A stretch of DNA of 34,565 bases from Clostridia bacterium (GCA_017394835.1 JAFPXD010000039.1:1-34565), one strand, 5' to 3'; shown: positions 8,250 to 16,202, counted from the first letter of the stretch. Numbers and translations: made by a program. Notes: generated by a model from the letters alone, not told the origin.

Positions 8250-10016
8250 ATGAGATCGGCAGGATTTTGGATAGTCGCGTGCTTCACGTTCGTGCTGATG
8301 GCGGCGGCGCTGGAGCTGAACAAAAGTCAGCCCTGGGGCTTTATCGCGCTCGCAGTGCTGACGGCGGGTTATATCCTGCTGGGCGGCAAGGTGTTGGGAG
8401 AATCCAAATGGTATTGGAAGCTCGGCGCGTGGCTGCTGTGGGCGCTCCTGTTTGCGGGGCTGTTCATGCTTGCATGGCCCAAGACTAAGCCCGTTCCCGC
8501 GGCAGAGGGTAAAAACCCCGCGCGGACGGAGGTAATAACCACGGCGCAGGGGCAGGTGCGCGGCGTCGTGACACAGGACGGAGCGGTGGAGGTCTTTGCG
8601 GGCATACCCTATGCCAAGCCCCCCGTCGGGGAGCTCCGCTGGCGCGCGCCGGAGGATCCGGAACCCCGCGAGGGCGTGCTTGAGGCGGACAGCTTCGCTC
8701 CCATGAGCATGCAGCCCGTCGGGATGCCCCTCATAGATTCGCTTAAGCAGATATTCGGCTATCATGATTACAGGATAACATTAAAGGACAATTACGCGGC
8801 GCCCGTCAGCGAGGACGCGCTCTATCTCAACATATGGCGCCCCGCGGGAGCCTCGGGGAAGCTGCCCGTGCTCGTCTATATCCACGGCGGCTCCCTGCAG
8901 ACGGGTCAGCCCTGGTGGGGCGATTACAGCGGCGAAGGCTTGGCGCGCGAGGGCGTGATAGTGGTAAACATGGGCTACCGTCTCGGCGTGTTCGGGTTTT
9001 TGGCCTCCGAGGAGCTCATGGCGGAATCCGGCACGACGGGCAATTACGGCCTGCTCGATCAGATAAAGGCGCTCGAATGGGTGAGGGACAACATCGCGGC
9101 GTTCGGCGGCGACCCCGGCAACGTGACCGTTGCGGGCGAATCCGCGGGCGCCGCCTGCGTCAGCGCGCTCTGCACCTCGCCCAAGGCGGCGGGGCTCTTC
9201 CGCAGGGCGATAATGGAAAGCTCGACCGTCGCTTCGAAGGTCCCGCCGCATTCGTACAGGCAGCTTGAAGAGGCTTATTCAAGCTGTGCGGAGCTCATGG
9301 AAAGGTACGGCTGCAAAACGATGGACGAGCTCCGCGCCGTCCCCGCCGAAAAGCTCGTAAACGAAGCCTATACCCAGCATCATATCACCGTCGATGGGTA
9401 CGTTCTGACCGAGGACCCCTACGAATCATACAAAAAGGGCGTCCACAACGAGGAGGCCGTCCTCCACGGATACAACAGGGAGGAGAGTGCCGCGTTCATT
9501 CTCTTCACAAAGACGAATTTGAAGAGCTTTGAAGCCAAGGTGCGCGGCGCGTTCGGGGAATACGCGGACGAGGTGCTTGCGCTTTACCCCGTCAAGACCG
9601 ACGCGGAGGCGGACGCGGCCTGGGCGGAGATCTGGGGCGCGCTGTTCTTCGACCATTCGCATTACAGCCTGAACCGCCTTCTGGCGGAAAACGGCGTCCC
9701 CGCCTATGAATACTTCTTCACGAAGCAGAATGGCAGGCTGGGCGCGTGGCACAGCGGCGAGGAGATCTATTTCTACGGCAACCTCGGCGAGCCCGCCCGC
9801 CTCTTTACCGAGCGCGACCGCGAGCTCGAGCGCCAGATGACCGCGTATTTTGTGAACTTCATAAAATGCGGCGATCCCAACGGCGAGGGCCTGCCCCTCT
9901 GGCCGGAGAATTCCTCCTCCGAGGACCTCATGGAGCTGGGCGAGGAGACCCGCCCCGTAAAGGAGAAGAAGCTCGCCCTGTATGCGATAATCGACAGGAT
10001 GAACGGAGAGGAATAA
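8250..10016 (+). CDS. Membrane-anchored type B carboxylesterase
   Basis: The frame is open from 8193, but GGAGG sits just before the ATG at 8250, giving 588 residues. Three hydrophobic segments (about 4-23, 29-46, 55-76) precede a full carboxylesterase type B domain (about 98-588). Its elements are GIPYAKPPVGELRW, the oxyanion loop HGGS (212-215), nucleophile elbow GESAG with S298, the likely catalytic Glu at 412 (GYNREES) and His 501 (GAWHSGEE). The family hydrolyses carboxylic esters. The catalytic domain is probably outside, tethered by the N-terminal helices. Such an anchor is uncommon, since most bacterial members are soluble or carry a signal peptide. It follows the exporter genes by 78 bases and may share their transcript. 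A strong terminator follows. Confidence 0.9.
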   Translation: MRSAGFWIVACFTFVLMAAALELNKSQPWGFIALAVLTAGYILLGGKVLGESKWYWKLGAWLLWALLFAGLFMLAWPKTKPVPAAEGKNPARTEVITTAQGQVRGVVTQDGAVEVFAGIPYAKPPVGELRWRAPEDPEPREGVLEADSFAPMSMQPVGMPLIDSLKQIFGYHDYRITLKDNYAAPVSEDALYLNIWRPAGASGKLPVLVYIHGGSLQTGQPWWGDYSGEGLAREGVIVVNMGYRLGVFGFLASEELMAESGTTGNYGLLDQIKALEWVRDNIAAFGGDPGNVTVAGESAGAACVSALCTSPKAAGLFRRAIMESSTVASKVPPHSYRQLEEAYSSCAELMERYGCKTMDELRAVPAEKLVNEAYTQHHITVDGYVLTEDPYESYKKGVHNEEAVLHGYNREESAAFILFTKTNLKSFEAKVRGAFGEYADEVLALYPVKTDAEADAAWAEIWGALFFDHSHYSLNRLLAENGVPAYEYFFTKQNGRLGAWHSGEEIYFYGNLGEPARLFTERDRELERQMTAYFVNFIKCGDPNGEGLPLWPENSSSEDLMELGEETRPVKEKKLALYAIIDRMNGEE

Positions 10017-10046
10017 AAAAGAGGCTGTGAAGGCCCCGAAAACATC

Positions 10047-10076
10047 GATCCCCCGGAGCGCCGGGGGATCTTTTTT
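10047..10076. terminator. Strong rho-independent terminator between convergent genes
   Basis: GATCCCCCGG (10047-10056) pairs perfectly with CCGGGGGATC (10061-10070) around a 4-base loop and is followed by six Ts. On the minus strand the hairpin has a weaker T tail and may also end the sigma-factor operon, whose last stop is at 10081. Confidence 0.92.
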
Positions 10077-10080
10077 CATT

Positions 10081-11037
10081 TCAGTTCACGATGAATGCGC
10101 AGCCATGGCATTCGCTTTCATATTCATCGGCTTCTTCGATATAGCGTCCTTGCTTTGCGACCTTCACATATATCAGAAGGTGATCGGAAGTGCCGTCCAA
10201 CAACGATTGAAGCTCGCGAGTGGTTATGCTGTTTTCGAGCCTGTCGAGTGAATTTGCGTCGTAAACACTGATCTGTATTACTCGGCAGCCAAGGCCGAGG
10301 ATCAGCGTGATCCCGCGGGAAGGGCCGGCTTCGGGTATCTCTTCAATAATGTCGGAGCCGTGCAGCGTCTCGTAGAACGAAAATCCGCAGCCGTGAAGGA
10401 ACCCGCTGCCTTCTATATAAGTCTTCTTTGATTCAAAATGCTCGTAGGGGGCGATGACCGTGCCGGATATTCCCGTGACCCGCATGTATCCTTCAAAGGA
10501 ATCATCGCCGAAAACCAACTGACGCCCGGAAGGCGCTGCCGTCGGCTTGGGAGTTCCCGTGGGCTTCGGCGTAGGCGTGGCTGTGGGCTTGGGAGTGCCC
10601 GTGGGCTTCGGCGTAGGCGTGGCTGTGGGCTTGGGAGTGCCCGTGGGCTTTGGCGTAGGCGTGGCTGTCGGCTTGGGAGTGCCCGTGGGCTTTGGTGTAG
10701 GCGTGGCTGTCGGCTTGGGAGTGCCCGTGGGCTTTGGCGTGGGAGCGGCCGTCGGCTCGTCCGCAGGAGCTTCGAAGGGCCCTTCCGTCGGGTCTTCCAC
10801 GCGCTCTTCAGCCGGGTCTTCCGCAGGCTCTTCCGTAGGGATCTCGGTTGGCTCTTCCGTCAATTCGGCGGGTTCCTTCGATGCGGCTTCCTCGGGGACT
10901 TCGTCATCGGATCCATTGGGCGTCTCGTTGAATGCGGCGGGAGCGTTCAATTCATCCCGGTGGCTTATGCAGGCCGCGAAGGGGAGTATCATCACTATGC
11001 AAAGAAGCATGCATAATGCTTTATATGAGCGTTTCAT
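10081..11037 (-). CDS. Lipoprotein with Pro/Thr tandem-repeat linker
   Basis: The ATG at 11037 has AAAGGA about 8 bases upstream. The 318-residue protein has a signal peptide ending in a lipobox (LPFAAC, Cys near 23). An acidic segment rich in Glu and Pro follows, then about 70 residues of TPKPTGTPKPTATP repeats, encoded by five 42-base units. A C-terminal globular domain of about 130 residues begins near RQLVFGDDSFEGYM. That domain contains four cysteines, and I do not recognise the fold. The Pro/Thr region probably spans the wall and presents the domain outside. It is the third gene of the sigma/anti-sigma operon, 48 bases after the membrane protein, so it may be an extracytoplasmic sensor or a main output. 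Confidence 0.8.
   Translation of the reverse strand: MKRSYKALCMLLCIVMILPFAACISHRDELNAPAAFNETPNGSDDEVPEEAASKEPAELTEEPTEIPTEEPAEDPAEERVEDPTEGPFEAPADEPTAAPTPKPTGTPKPTATPTPKPTGTPKPTATPTPKPTGTPKPTATPTPKPTGTPKPTATPTPKPTGTPKPTAAPSGRQLVFGDDSFEGYMRVTGISGTVIAPYEHFESKKTYIEGSGFLHGCGFSFYETLHGSDIIEEIPEAGPSRGITLILGLGCRVIQISVYDANSLDRLENSITTRELQSLLDGTSDHLLIYVKVAKQGRYIEEADEYESECHGCAFIVN
10541..10750 (-). repeat. Five 42-base tandem repeats encoding the Pro/Thr linker
   Basis: Units begin at 10541, 10583, 10625, 10667 and 10709, each 42 bases and nearly identical. The outer units carry most of the differences. Each encodes 14 residues of TPKPTGTPKPTATP type. The near-identity at DNA level suggests recent unit duplication, so copy number may vary between strains. 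Confidence 0.9.
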
Positions 11038-11085
11038 AGTCTTTTTCCTTTCATTGGGGGCGCCGGGGGGTGATGCGTCCCATTT

Positions 11086-12063
11086 TCAGTTCACTGTAAC
11101 GAGTTTGGCGCTGCAGAAGTATTCGATCTCATCCCACGAGGTCCCCGCGGGCACCGCGGCTAAAAAGGCCGCGCCGTCCTGACCCCAAACTATGCACAAA
11201 GCGCCGTTATCGGAATGATACGCAAAATATCTGCCGTGCTGCTCTGCGTTGACATATGGCAGCAGCTTGGCAATGTAATCATCGGGATCTGTGTTCCATA
11301 GCCACAGGAAGGAGAACTCTCCATCCTTGCCGGAATAATCGAATCCTATCCCGCTGTTGCCGACGGTGATCGTGTCGAGCTCCGCTCCATGCGGGGCGTG
11401 CTTCGGCTTATAGTAATAGAGGATGGAATCATACACTTCGCCGCCCTGCCTGATACGCGTTCTGAACTCATCCTCAGATGAAAACTCATCGAACAACGGT
11501 TCGTCCGTGGGCACTGCGACGGTCGGCGTGGGCGTGGGCTGCTGCGTCGGAACGGCTGTTGGCGCGGGAGTGGGCTTGGGCGTCCCGGTGGCTTTGGGCG
11601 TTTGCGTGGCCTTCTGTGTAGCGTGGGGCGTCCCGGTAGCCTTTGGCGTTGGCTCTTCGGTAGGTTTTTCCGTGGGAACGGGCGTCGGAGAAGGCATTTC
11701 GGTGGGGAGCGCCGTCGCCTGCTGAGTGTTTACGGGCTCGGTCGGTATTTCAGTGGCAGCTTCCGTGGGCAGCGCGGTCGCCTCCGGCGTTTGGGTCGGA
11801 AGTGAGGTGATCACCGGCGTCTCGTTTAGAGGCTCCGCTGTCTGCTGTGTCGGCTCCGTTGTCGGGGCATAGACCGAAGGATCGCTCCCGTGAGGCTTTT
11901 TGACAAGACGTATCACGGTGAAAAGGCTTATACCTATTGCGAGCACGGCCGCGGCTGAGGCAAATAAGTAGCCGATATTACTCCTTCGGGGAGCTTCCTC
12001 CGCGTCAAGAAGATGTTTATCAGAAACCGAACCTATCGCCATGGATAAGTCTTTACCTGTCAT
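11086..12063 (-). CDS. One-TM putative anti-sigma factor with Pro/Thr linker and sensor domain
   Basis: The frame extends to 12258 inside the sigma gene, but GGAGGG about 8 bases before the ATG at 12063 gives a better start (325 aa, overlapping the sigma stop by 11 bases). The N-terminal 29 residues (MAIGSVSDKHLLDAEEA) resemble the short cytoplasmic motif of membrane proteins paired with clostridial ECF sigma factors. I judge this by eye. One membrane helix follows (about 30-54), then a Pro/Thr-rich stretch (about 65-195) and an extracellular domain of about 130 residues. I see no zinc anti-sigma HxxxCxxC motif. It probably holds the sigma factor inactive and releases it on an outside signal. 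The C-terminal fold is not recognised. Confidence 0.75.
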   Translation of the reverse strand: MTGKDLSMAIGSVSDKHLLDAEEAPRRSNIGYLFASAAAVLAIGISLFTVIRLVKKPHGSDPSVYAPTTEPTQQTAEPLNETPVITSLPTQTPEATALPTEAATEIPTEPVNTQQATALPTEMPSPTPVPTEKPTEEPTPKATGTPHATQKATQTPKATGTPKPTPAPTAVPTQQPTPTPTVAVPTDEPLFDEFSSEDEFRTRIRQGGEVYDSILYYYKPKHAPHGAELDTITVGNSGIGFDYSGKDGEFSFLWLWNTDPDDYIAKLLPYVNAEQHGRYFAYHSDNGALCIVWGQDGAAFLAAVPAGTSWDEIEYFCSAKLVTVN

Positions 12064-12616
12064 TGAAATAGCCCTCCTTTTCAAGGTGCTTCCTGAGTTT
12101 TGCGCGGGTGCGGAACAGTATCGAATAGATCTTTTCGGGATCGCTCCCGAAGCGTTTGGCGATCGCCTCTGCCGATTCATAATAGAAGTACCGGTAAAGG
12201 AAAATCCCGCGGTCCCTTCGGGAGATGGTGTCGAGAAATCCGTCAACCGCTTCGGCAAGCTCCTTTGCCATTACCTCGCTTTCGATGCTGACGGAATCCT
12301 TTACGCACTCTGCAAGCTCTTCCAACGCAAGCTCGGCCTCGCCGCCGCGTTTTTTTGCCGCACGCTTTTCATAACGATTCAGCGATAGGTTGCGGGTTAT
12401 CCTTGCAAGGAATAGCCTGAACACCTTTGGCCTTTGGGGAGGTATCGAGTTCCATACCGCAAGATAGGCGTCGTTCACGCATTCCTCCGCATCCTCGCGG
12501 TTTGCGAGGATATTGTTGGCAACAGCGAAGCAATAGCCGCCGTATTTTTCGTGCGTCAGCCGGATCGCGTCCTCATTCCTTTTGAAAAACAACTCAATGA
12601 GCTTCGAGTCGTCCAC
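12053..12616 (-). CDS. ECF-type RNA polymerase sigma factor
   Basis: The start is a GTG at 12616 with AAAGGA about 10 bases upstream. The 187-residue protein has sigma region 2 (about 20-75), including DAEECVNDAYLAVWNSIPP, typical of the -10-binding helix. Region 4 (about 130-180) ends with a helix-turn-helix around SAEAIAKRFGSDPEKIYSILFRTR. Regions 1.2 and 3 are absent, as expected for ECF sigma factors. The stop overlaps the start of the membrane partner by 11 bases, so the two are made together, the usual arrangement for sigma and anti-sigma. It probably activates its own operon and surface functions; target promoters cannot be assigned here. Confidence 0.9.
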   Translation of the reverse strand: MDDSKLIELFFKRNEDAIRLTHEKYGGYCFAVANNILANREDAEECVNDAYLAVWNSIPPQRPKVFRLFLARITRNLSLNRYEKRAAKKRGGEAELALEELAECVKDSVSIESEVMAKELAEAVDGFLDTISRRDRGIFLYRYFYYESAEAIAKRFGSDPEKIYSILFRTRAKLRKHLEKEGYFNDR

Positions 12617-12633
12617 TTTCCCGATTTCCTTTC

Positions 12634-12647
12634 TGAAGGATCCTTCA
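12634..12647. promoter_or_regulatory. Perfect 14-base palindrome upstream of the sigma gene
   Basis: TGAAGGATCCTTCA lies 18 bases upstream of the GTG. On the minus strand it directly follows GTCCTGTATAGT, which could be a -10 region. It may be an operator or a hairpin at the 5' end of the sigma-operon mRNA. I saw no second copy in the window. Confidence 0.45.
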
Positions 12648-12701
12648 CTATACAGGACAGAAAAAAGAGAGAAATCTTATTCCTCTGAAATAATATATTT
12701 T

Positions 12702-12724
12702 AGGCGGCCTGAAATCGGCCGCCT
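12702..12724 (-). terminator. Hairpin after the YfcC-type gene, weak terminator
   Basis: AGGCGGCC (12702-12709) pairs with GGCCGCCT (12717-12724) around a 7-base loop. On the minus strand it is followed by AAAATATATT, poor in Ts, so termination may be inefficient and reach the sigma operon downstream. Confidence 0.45.
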
Positions 12725-12747
12725 GTGAAGCGAATTATGCTTTTTTC

Positions 12748-14166
12748 TCAATACCCAAACCTTATCCCGAGCCAGATGAACAGTATGACGAGTGCGAGAT
12801 TGATAAGGAACAGGGGGACGCTCTTCTTCACCCACTTGAAATAATCGACCTCTATCATCGAAAGGCCTATGAGCAGCACGGGGGAGGTGGGGAAGAGGAC
12901 GTTGGTATAGCCGTCCGCAAAGGTGTATATGAGCACGAGCATCTGCTTTGAAAGCCCCACGTTCACCACCGCGAGCATGCCCATAACGAGTATCGCCTTT
13001 GCGGTGGAGGATGAGATGAAGAACTCGAGCACGAGTATTATCCCGTAAAGCATGAGGGCTATCACGAAGGGGCTGCGGCCCGCGGTGAAGGTGTTTATGG
13101 CGTGGATTATGGTGGGCATCACGGCGCCCTCGTCCAGTATGTATTTCACGGACGAGGCGAGCGCTATGAACAGCACCGTGGGGAGCGCGCCGGCAATGCC
13201 CTTCAAAAAGCTCTTCATGACGGAGCCGATGGGCATCCCGCAGAGCAGCCCCGCGAGTATCCCGAATATTAAGAAGCATGCGGTGAGCAGCACCACCGTG
13301 TAATCGCGCAGAGCGGGCGTGAACGAGAAGCAGGCGAGCAGCGCGAGGCAGACGAGCAGGAAAACCGTATAGACGCGGCGGGTGCGCTTTTCATCCGCAA
13401 AGCCCATGCCGCCGCCCGCGGCGCGGAGCTTTTCATCGTGCGCGAGGGTGAGGCCGGAGGCGGGGTTTTTCCGGAGCCTTGCCGTATAGAGGAACACGAA
13501 GCCGAGCATGAGCAGGTACATCACGATGAAAATGACTATCCTGTACCATATGTTTTTCATGGGGTCCGCGCCTATTATGCTTGAGGCGAGCAGCACCGTA
13601 AAGGGGTTCGTTATGGCGCTTGCAAAGCCGAAGCCGCAGGCGATTATGCTTACGAGGAAGCCCGTGAAGGAATCGAAGCCCAGCATCACGCAGAGCGCGG
13701 TTACTATGGGCAGGAGGGTGAGCATCTCCTCAAACTGGCCAAGAAACGCGCCGAAGCACATGAAGACGAGCGTGAGGAGGGCTAAAAGCAGGTTCCTTCG
13801 CTTTTCGAAGCGCCGCGCCACGGAGCCGACGAGCGCCCTTATACCGCCCGCGTCGTTCATCACCTGGAAAGCGCCGAATATTATGAGCAGGAAAAGCGTG
13901 AGCATTATGAGCGTCACGCCGTTCTCGGAGCCGAACACGAGCACGGGAGCGAGCAGGCCCTTCCATATCGGGATGCCGCCCCTGTTTTCCAAAGGACGGT
14001 AATCGAGGTAATCCGCCGCTCCTTCCGCCGTGACGCCGAACTCGCCGCGGGGGATCGCGTAGGTCAGCGCTATCGCCGCGAGCATCAGCACGGTGAGCAG
14101 TATCACGACCTGTATGAACGTCTTTTTGGATACGTTCACGAGCGCGTTATCGGTTTTGTTTTCCAT
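12748..14166 (-). CDS. YfcC/DcuC-family membrane carrier
   Basis: AGGAGG about 6 bases before the ATG at 14166 selects this start over the longer frame to 14229, giving 472 residues. The N-terminus (SKKTFIQVVILLTVLMLAAI, then LTYAIPRGEFG) is characteristic of the YfcC family, related to DcuC and to arginine/ornithine antiporters. About 11-12 hydrophobic helices follow. Conserved stretches include FGAFLGQFEEMLTLLPI, the loop near ITNPFTVLLAS, and FFISSSTAKAILVMG, which resembles the second re-entrant loop. Members carry amino acids, peptides or dicarboxylates; the substrate cannot be told from sequence. The start lies 20 bases inside the end of the DedA-acyltransferase gene, so translation is probably coupled. 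Confidence 0.85.
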   Translation of the reverse strand: MENKTDNALVNVSKKTFIQVVILLTVLMLAAIALTYAIPRGEFGVTAEGAADYLDYRPLENRGGIPIWKGLLAPVLVFGSENGVTLIMLTLFLLIIFGAFQVMNDAGGIRALVGSVARRFEKRRNLLLALLTLVFMCFGAFLGQFEEMLTLLPIVTALCVMLGFDSFTGFLVSIIACGFGFASAITNPFTVLLASSIIGADPMKNIWYRIVIFIVMYLLMLGFVFLYTARLRKNPASGLTLAHDEKLRAAGGGMGFADEKRTRRVYTVFLLVCLALLACFSFTPALRDYTVVLLTACFLIFGILAGLLCGMPIGSVMKSFLKGIAGALPTVLFIALASSVKYILDEGAVMPTIIHAINTFTAGRSPFVIALMLYGIILVLEFFISSSTAKAILVMGMLAVVNVGLSKQMLVLIYTFADGYTNVLFPTSPVLLIGLSMIEVDYFKWVKKSVPLFLINLALVILFIWLGIRFGY

Positions 14167-16006
14167 CGTGTTCCTCCTTGAAAAGATCGACGATGAGCGC
14201 CCAGCGCGTGACCTGGCGCTTTGTTTCATCGGGGTAGAAATAGTACAGATCGCCGCCCCGATACAGCTCGAATTCCGTATCGACCGAGAACGGCAGCGCG
14301 GGGAGCTTATCGAGGGCGATGGCGAATTCCTCGTTTTCGGAACGGTAAAAGAAGCCCTCGCCCGTCAAGCGGCAGAAGCCGCGCTCACGCCGCTTCCTCG
14401 GCTTCCCGTCGGAGAATATGACCGTATGCACGGGGGCTTCGAGGCAAAGCTTGTGAAGCTCTGCGCGCTCCATTGCCGCGATACGGGAATAGAGCTCGTT
14501 CACCGTCGTGCGCCCGCCCGCGGGGGAGGTCAGGGTCATATCGGGCTCCATGTGATACTCCGCGCCGCAGGCGGAGCAGCAAAGCGTGTTGCCGCGGGTC
14601 GAGGTCGAATACAGCGCGCCGCAGTCGGGGCAGCGGTAGATTATGCTTTCGAGCCCCTTTGCCATATCCTTTTTGCGGTAGGAGTTAATGGGGGAGGCGT
14701 TGTCGTCAAAGCGGATCGCATCCTCTATAACGCGGTCGAGCTCCTCGGCGGTCATGCCATTGAGCTCATCCTTCTTTATGACGCGCCGCACGGAGACCCT
14801 TATATCGGACTTGTAAAAGCGCTTGCGCCATTTGGGGTTTGCCTGATAAGCGCCGTCTATGCGGGCAAGGACCACGTCCACGCCAAGCTTTTTGCAGAAG
14901 CCGCCGCTCTTTTCGATTATGGGATAATTGACTCCCGTGATGGAAAGGCGCGCCTCCGGGAAAATGTAGAGCGGGTAGCCCGCCTTCACCGCGCGCAGCA
15001 TGCCCACGGTCGAGGCCATATCGGGATTGAAGAGCTTTTTGGGGATGAGGCCCATCTTTTTGGAAAGCTTGCCCAAAATGGGTTTGTCGACTATGTGCTT
15101 GTTTACCACGAGCGCCGCGCGGTCGCCCCTTATCAGCTTGTGAACGTAGTAAAAATCATAGAACGAGGCGTGGTTGCAGAGGAGGACGTAGGGCTTTTCT
15201 ACTTCGTCCATCGCCGCGTTGTCGAGATGGAGCCTCTGCTTTTTGCCCCTTAAAAGCCCGACGAGCTTGAAAAACGCGCCGTATATGACGGAATCGGGAG
15301 TGCCGTCGTTTTCCTTGAAATAGACCTTATCGAGAAAGAGGAACAGCGCTAAGAACAAAAGCCCGCCCAGCAGGACTATTATGAGGATCAGAACGGGCAG
15401 GGGAAGCTCGTTCCTTATGAAAAATTTGCCCGCCGCGCCCATGAGGTTGGAGGTCACTATGGAGGGGATAACGCCCGTCGCCACGGTGCGGATATAGGGC
15501 GCGTAGCGGAGCTTCTTGCCGCTTGCGTAATAGCAGATCGCGCCGAATGGGATGAGCGGCATTATGAACAGGAAATAGAGCAGGAGCACAACGCTCCGCT
15601 CCTTTTTGCCGCCCGCGGCGAGGCGGTCTATAAGATCGCGGTTTTTATCGTAGGCGTTGGTATTGAAGCTGAAAAGACGGACGAGCAGGTAAATGAGGGT
15701 CGCGCCCAGACATACGCCGAGATCGCAGAGCAGCACGGCGAGCCAGAAGGGGTAGCTCAAGCCCGAGGAGATCTGAATGAACTCCGCCGGTATGAACACG
15801 ACCACCATCTGCAGGGCTTCTACGAATACGACCGTCAAAAAGCCGAGCACGCCCTTATCGCGAAGCAGCTCCGTCGCGCCGGCGGTATCGTTTTTGATCT
15901 CGAGTCCGATGTAGGGGACGAGGATATCCTTCAGAAAAAACGAAAAGAGCAGTATGACTGCAAGCACGGAAACGATTATGATGAGTTTTTGCGTCCTGCG
16001 GCTCAT
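14147..16006 (-). CDS. DedA/VTT-domain and PlsC-type acyltransferase fusion with zinc ribbon
   Basis: The ATG at 16006 follows a GGGGAGAG ribosome binding site. The 619-residue protein has three parts. Residues 1-230 are a DedA/TVP38 (VTT) membrane domain with the FIPAEFIQISSG and FIMPLIPFGAICYYASG motifs and about six hydrophobic segments. Residues 250-450 are a PlsC-type acyltransferase with the HX4D motif (H279, D284 in NHASFYD) and FPEA (349-352) for the usual FPEG. Residues 457-619 start with a zinc ribbon (CPDC at 459-462, CSAC at 477-480) and end in an unrecognised domain. PlsC enzymes acylate lysophospholipids; DedA proteins include lipid-carrier flippases. The fusion suggests flipping and acylation of one lipid (inference). 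Confidence 0.85.
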   Translation of the reverse strand: MSRRTQKLIIIVSVLAVILLFSFFLKDILVPYIGLEIKNDTAGATELLRDKGVLGFLTVVFVEALQMVVVFIPAEFIQISSGLSYPFWLAVLLCDLGVCLGATLIYLLVRLFSFNTNAYDKNRDLIDRLAAGGKKERSVVLLLYFLFIMPLIPFGAICYYASGKKLRYAPYIRTVATGVIPSIVTSNLMGAAGKFFIRNELPLPVLILIIVLLGGLLFLALFLFLDKVYFKENDGTPDSVIYGAFFKLVGLLRGKKQRLHLDNAAMDEVEKPYVLLCNHASFYDFYYVHKLIRGDRAALVVNKHIVDKPILGKLSKKMGLIPKKLFNPDMASTVGMLRAVKAGYPLYIFPEARLSITGVNYPIIEKSGGFCKKLGVDVVLARIDGAYQANPKWRKRFYKSDIRVSVRRVIKKDELNGMTAEELDRVIEDAIRFDDNASPINSYRKKDMAKGLESIIYRCPDCGALYSTSTRGNTLCCSACGAEYHMEPDMTLTSPAGGRTTVNELYSRIAAMERAELHKLCLEAPVHTVIFSDGKPRKRRERGFCRLTGEGFFYRSENEEFAIALDKLPALPFSVDTEFELYRGGDLYYFYPDETKRQVTRWALIVDLFKEEHDGKQNR

Positions 16007-16057
16007 GCGGCTCTCCCCGAAACGGTCTGCTCCTTAATATGCGGAGCGGTTGAATAA

Positions 16058-16086
16058 ATTGTAAATCCAAACGGCGAAAAAGTCAA
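16058..16086 (-). promoter_or_regulatory. Promoter for the DedA-acyltransferase and YfcC-type genes
   Basis: Read on the minus strand, TTGACT (16086-16081), a 17-base spacer and TACAAT (16063-16058) precede the ATG at 16006 by about 50 bases. It is divergent from the promoter at 16151-16179. Confidence 0.75.
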
Positions 16087-16150
16087 TAAGAGAGGCGGAG
16101 AAGGCGATGGCAGGCCAAAATAATCTATTTTGTTTTGCGCGCTCCGCCGC

Positions 16151-16179
16151 TTGATTATTCGGCCGAAAACTGCTATACT
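16151..16179 (+). promoter_or_regulatory. Promoter of the ThrE-FeoAB-GTPase-YlmH operon
   Basis: TTGATT (16151-16156), a 17-base spacer and TATACT (16174-16179) lie about 60 bases before the ATG at 16241. The spacer contains the palindrome TTCGGCCGAA (16158-16167), a possible operator. I saw no Fur-like box. Confidence 0.7.
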
Positions 16180-16202
16180 TTTCCGAAGAAAAAGCGTTCA
16201 AA

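Noticed and set aside
7080..8765. 561-codon minus-strand frame
   Set aside because: It lies antisense across the end of the second ABC gene and the start of the esterase gene; the translation is rich in His and Arg and shows no domain.
10541..10750. CRISPR-like array
   Set aside because: Repeats are directly abutting 42-base coding units without spacers, in frame within a lipoprotein gene, and no cas genes are present.
10547..11182. Gly/Val repeat protein on the plus strand
   Set aside because: It is the reverse reading of the Pro/Thr repeat array of the minus-strand lipoprotein. That gene has a signal peptide, lipobox and ribosome binding site; this frame has none.
14093..15253. 386-codon plus-strand frame
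   Set aside because: It is antisense to the DedA-acyltransferase fusion, which has clear catalytic motifs.
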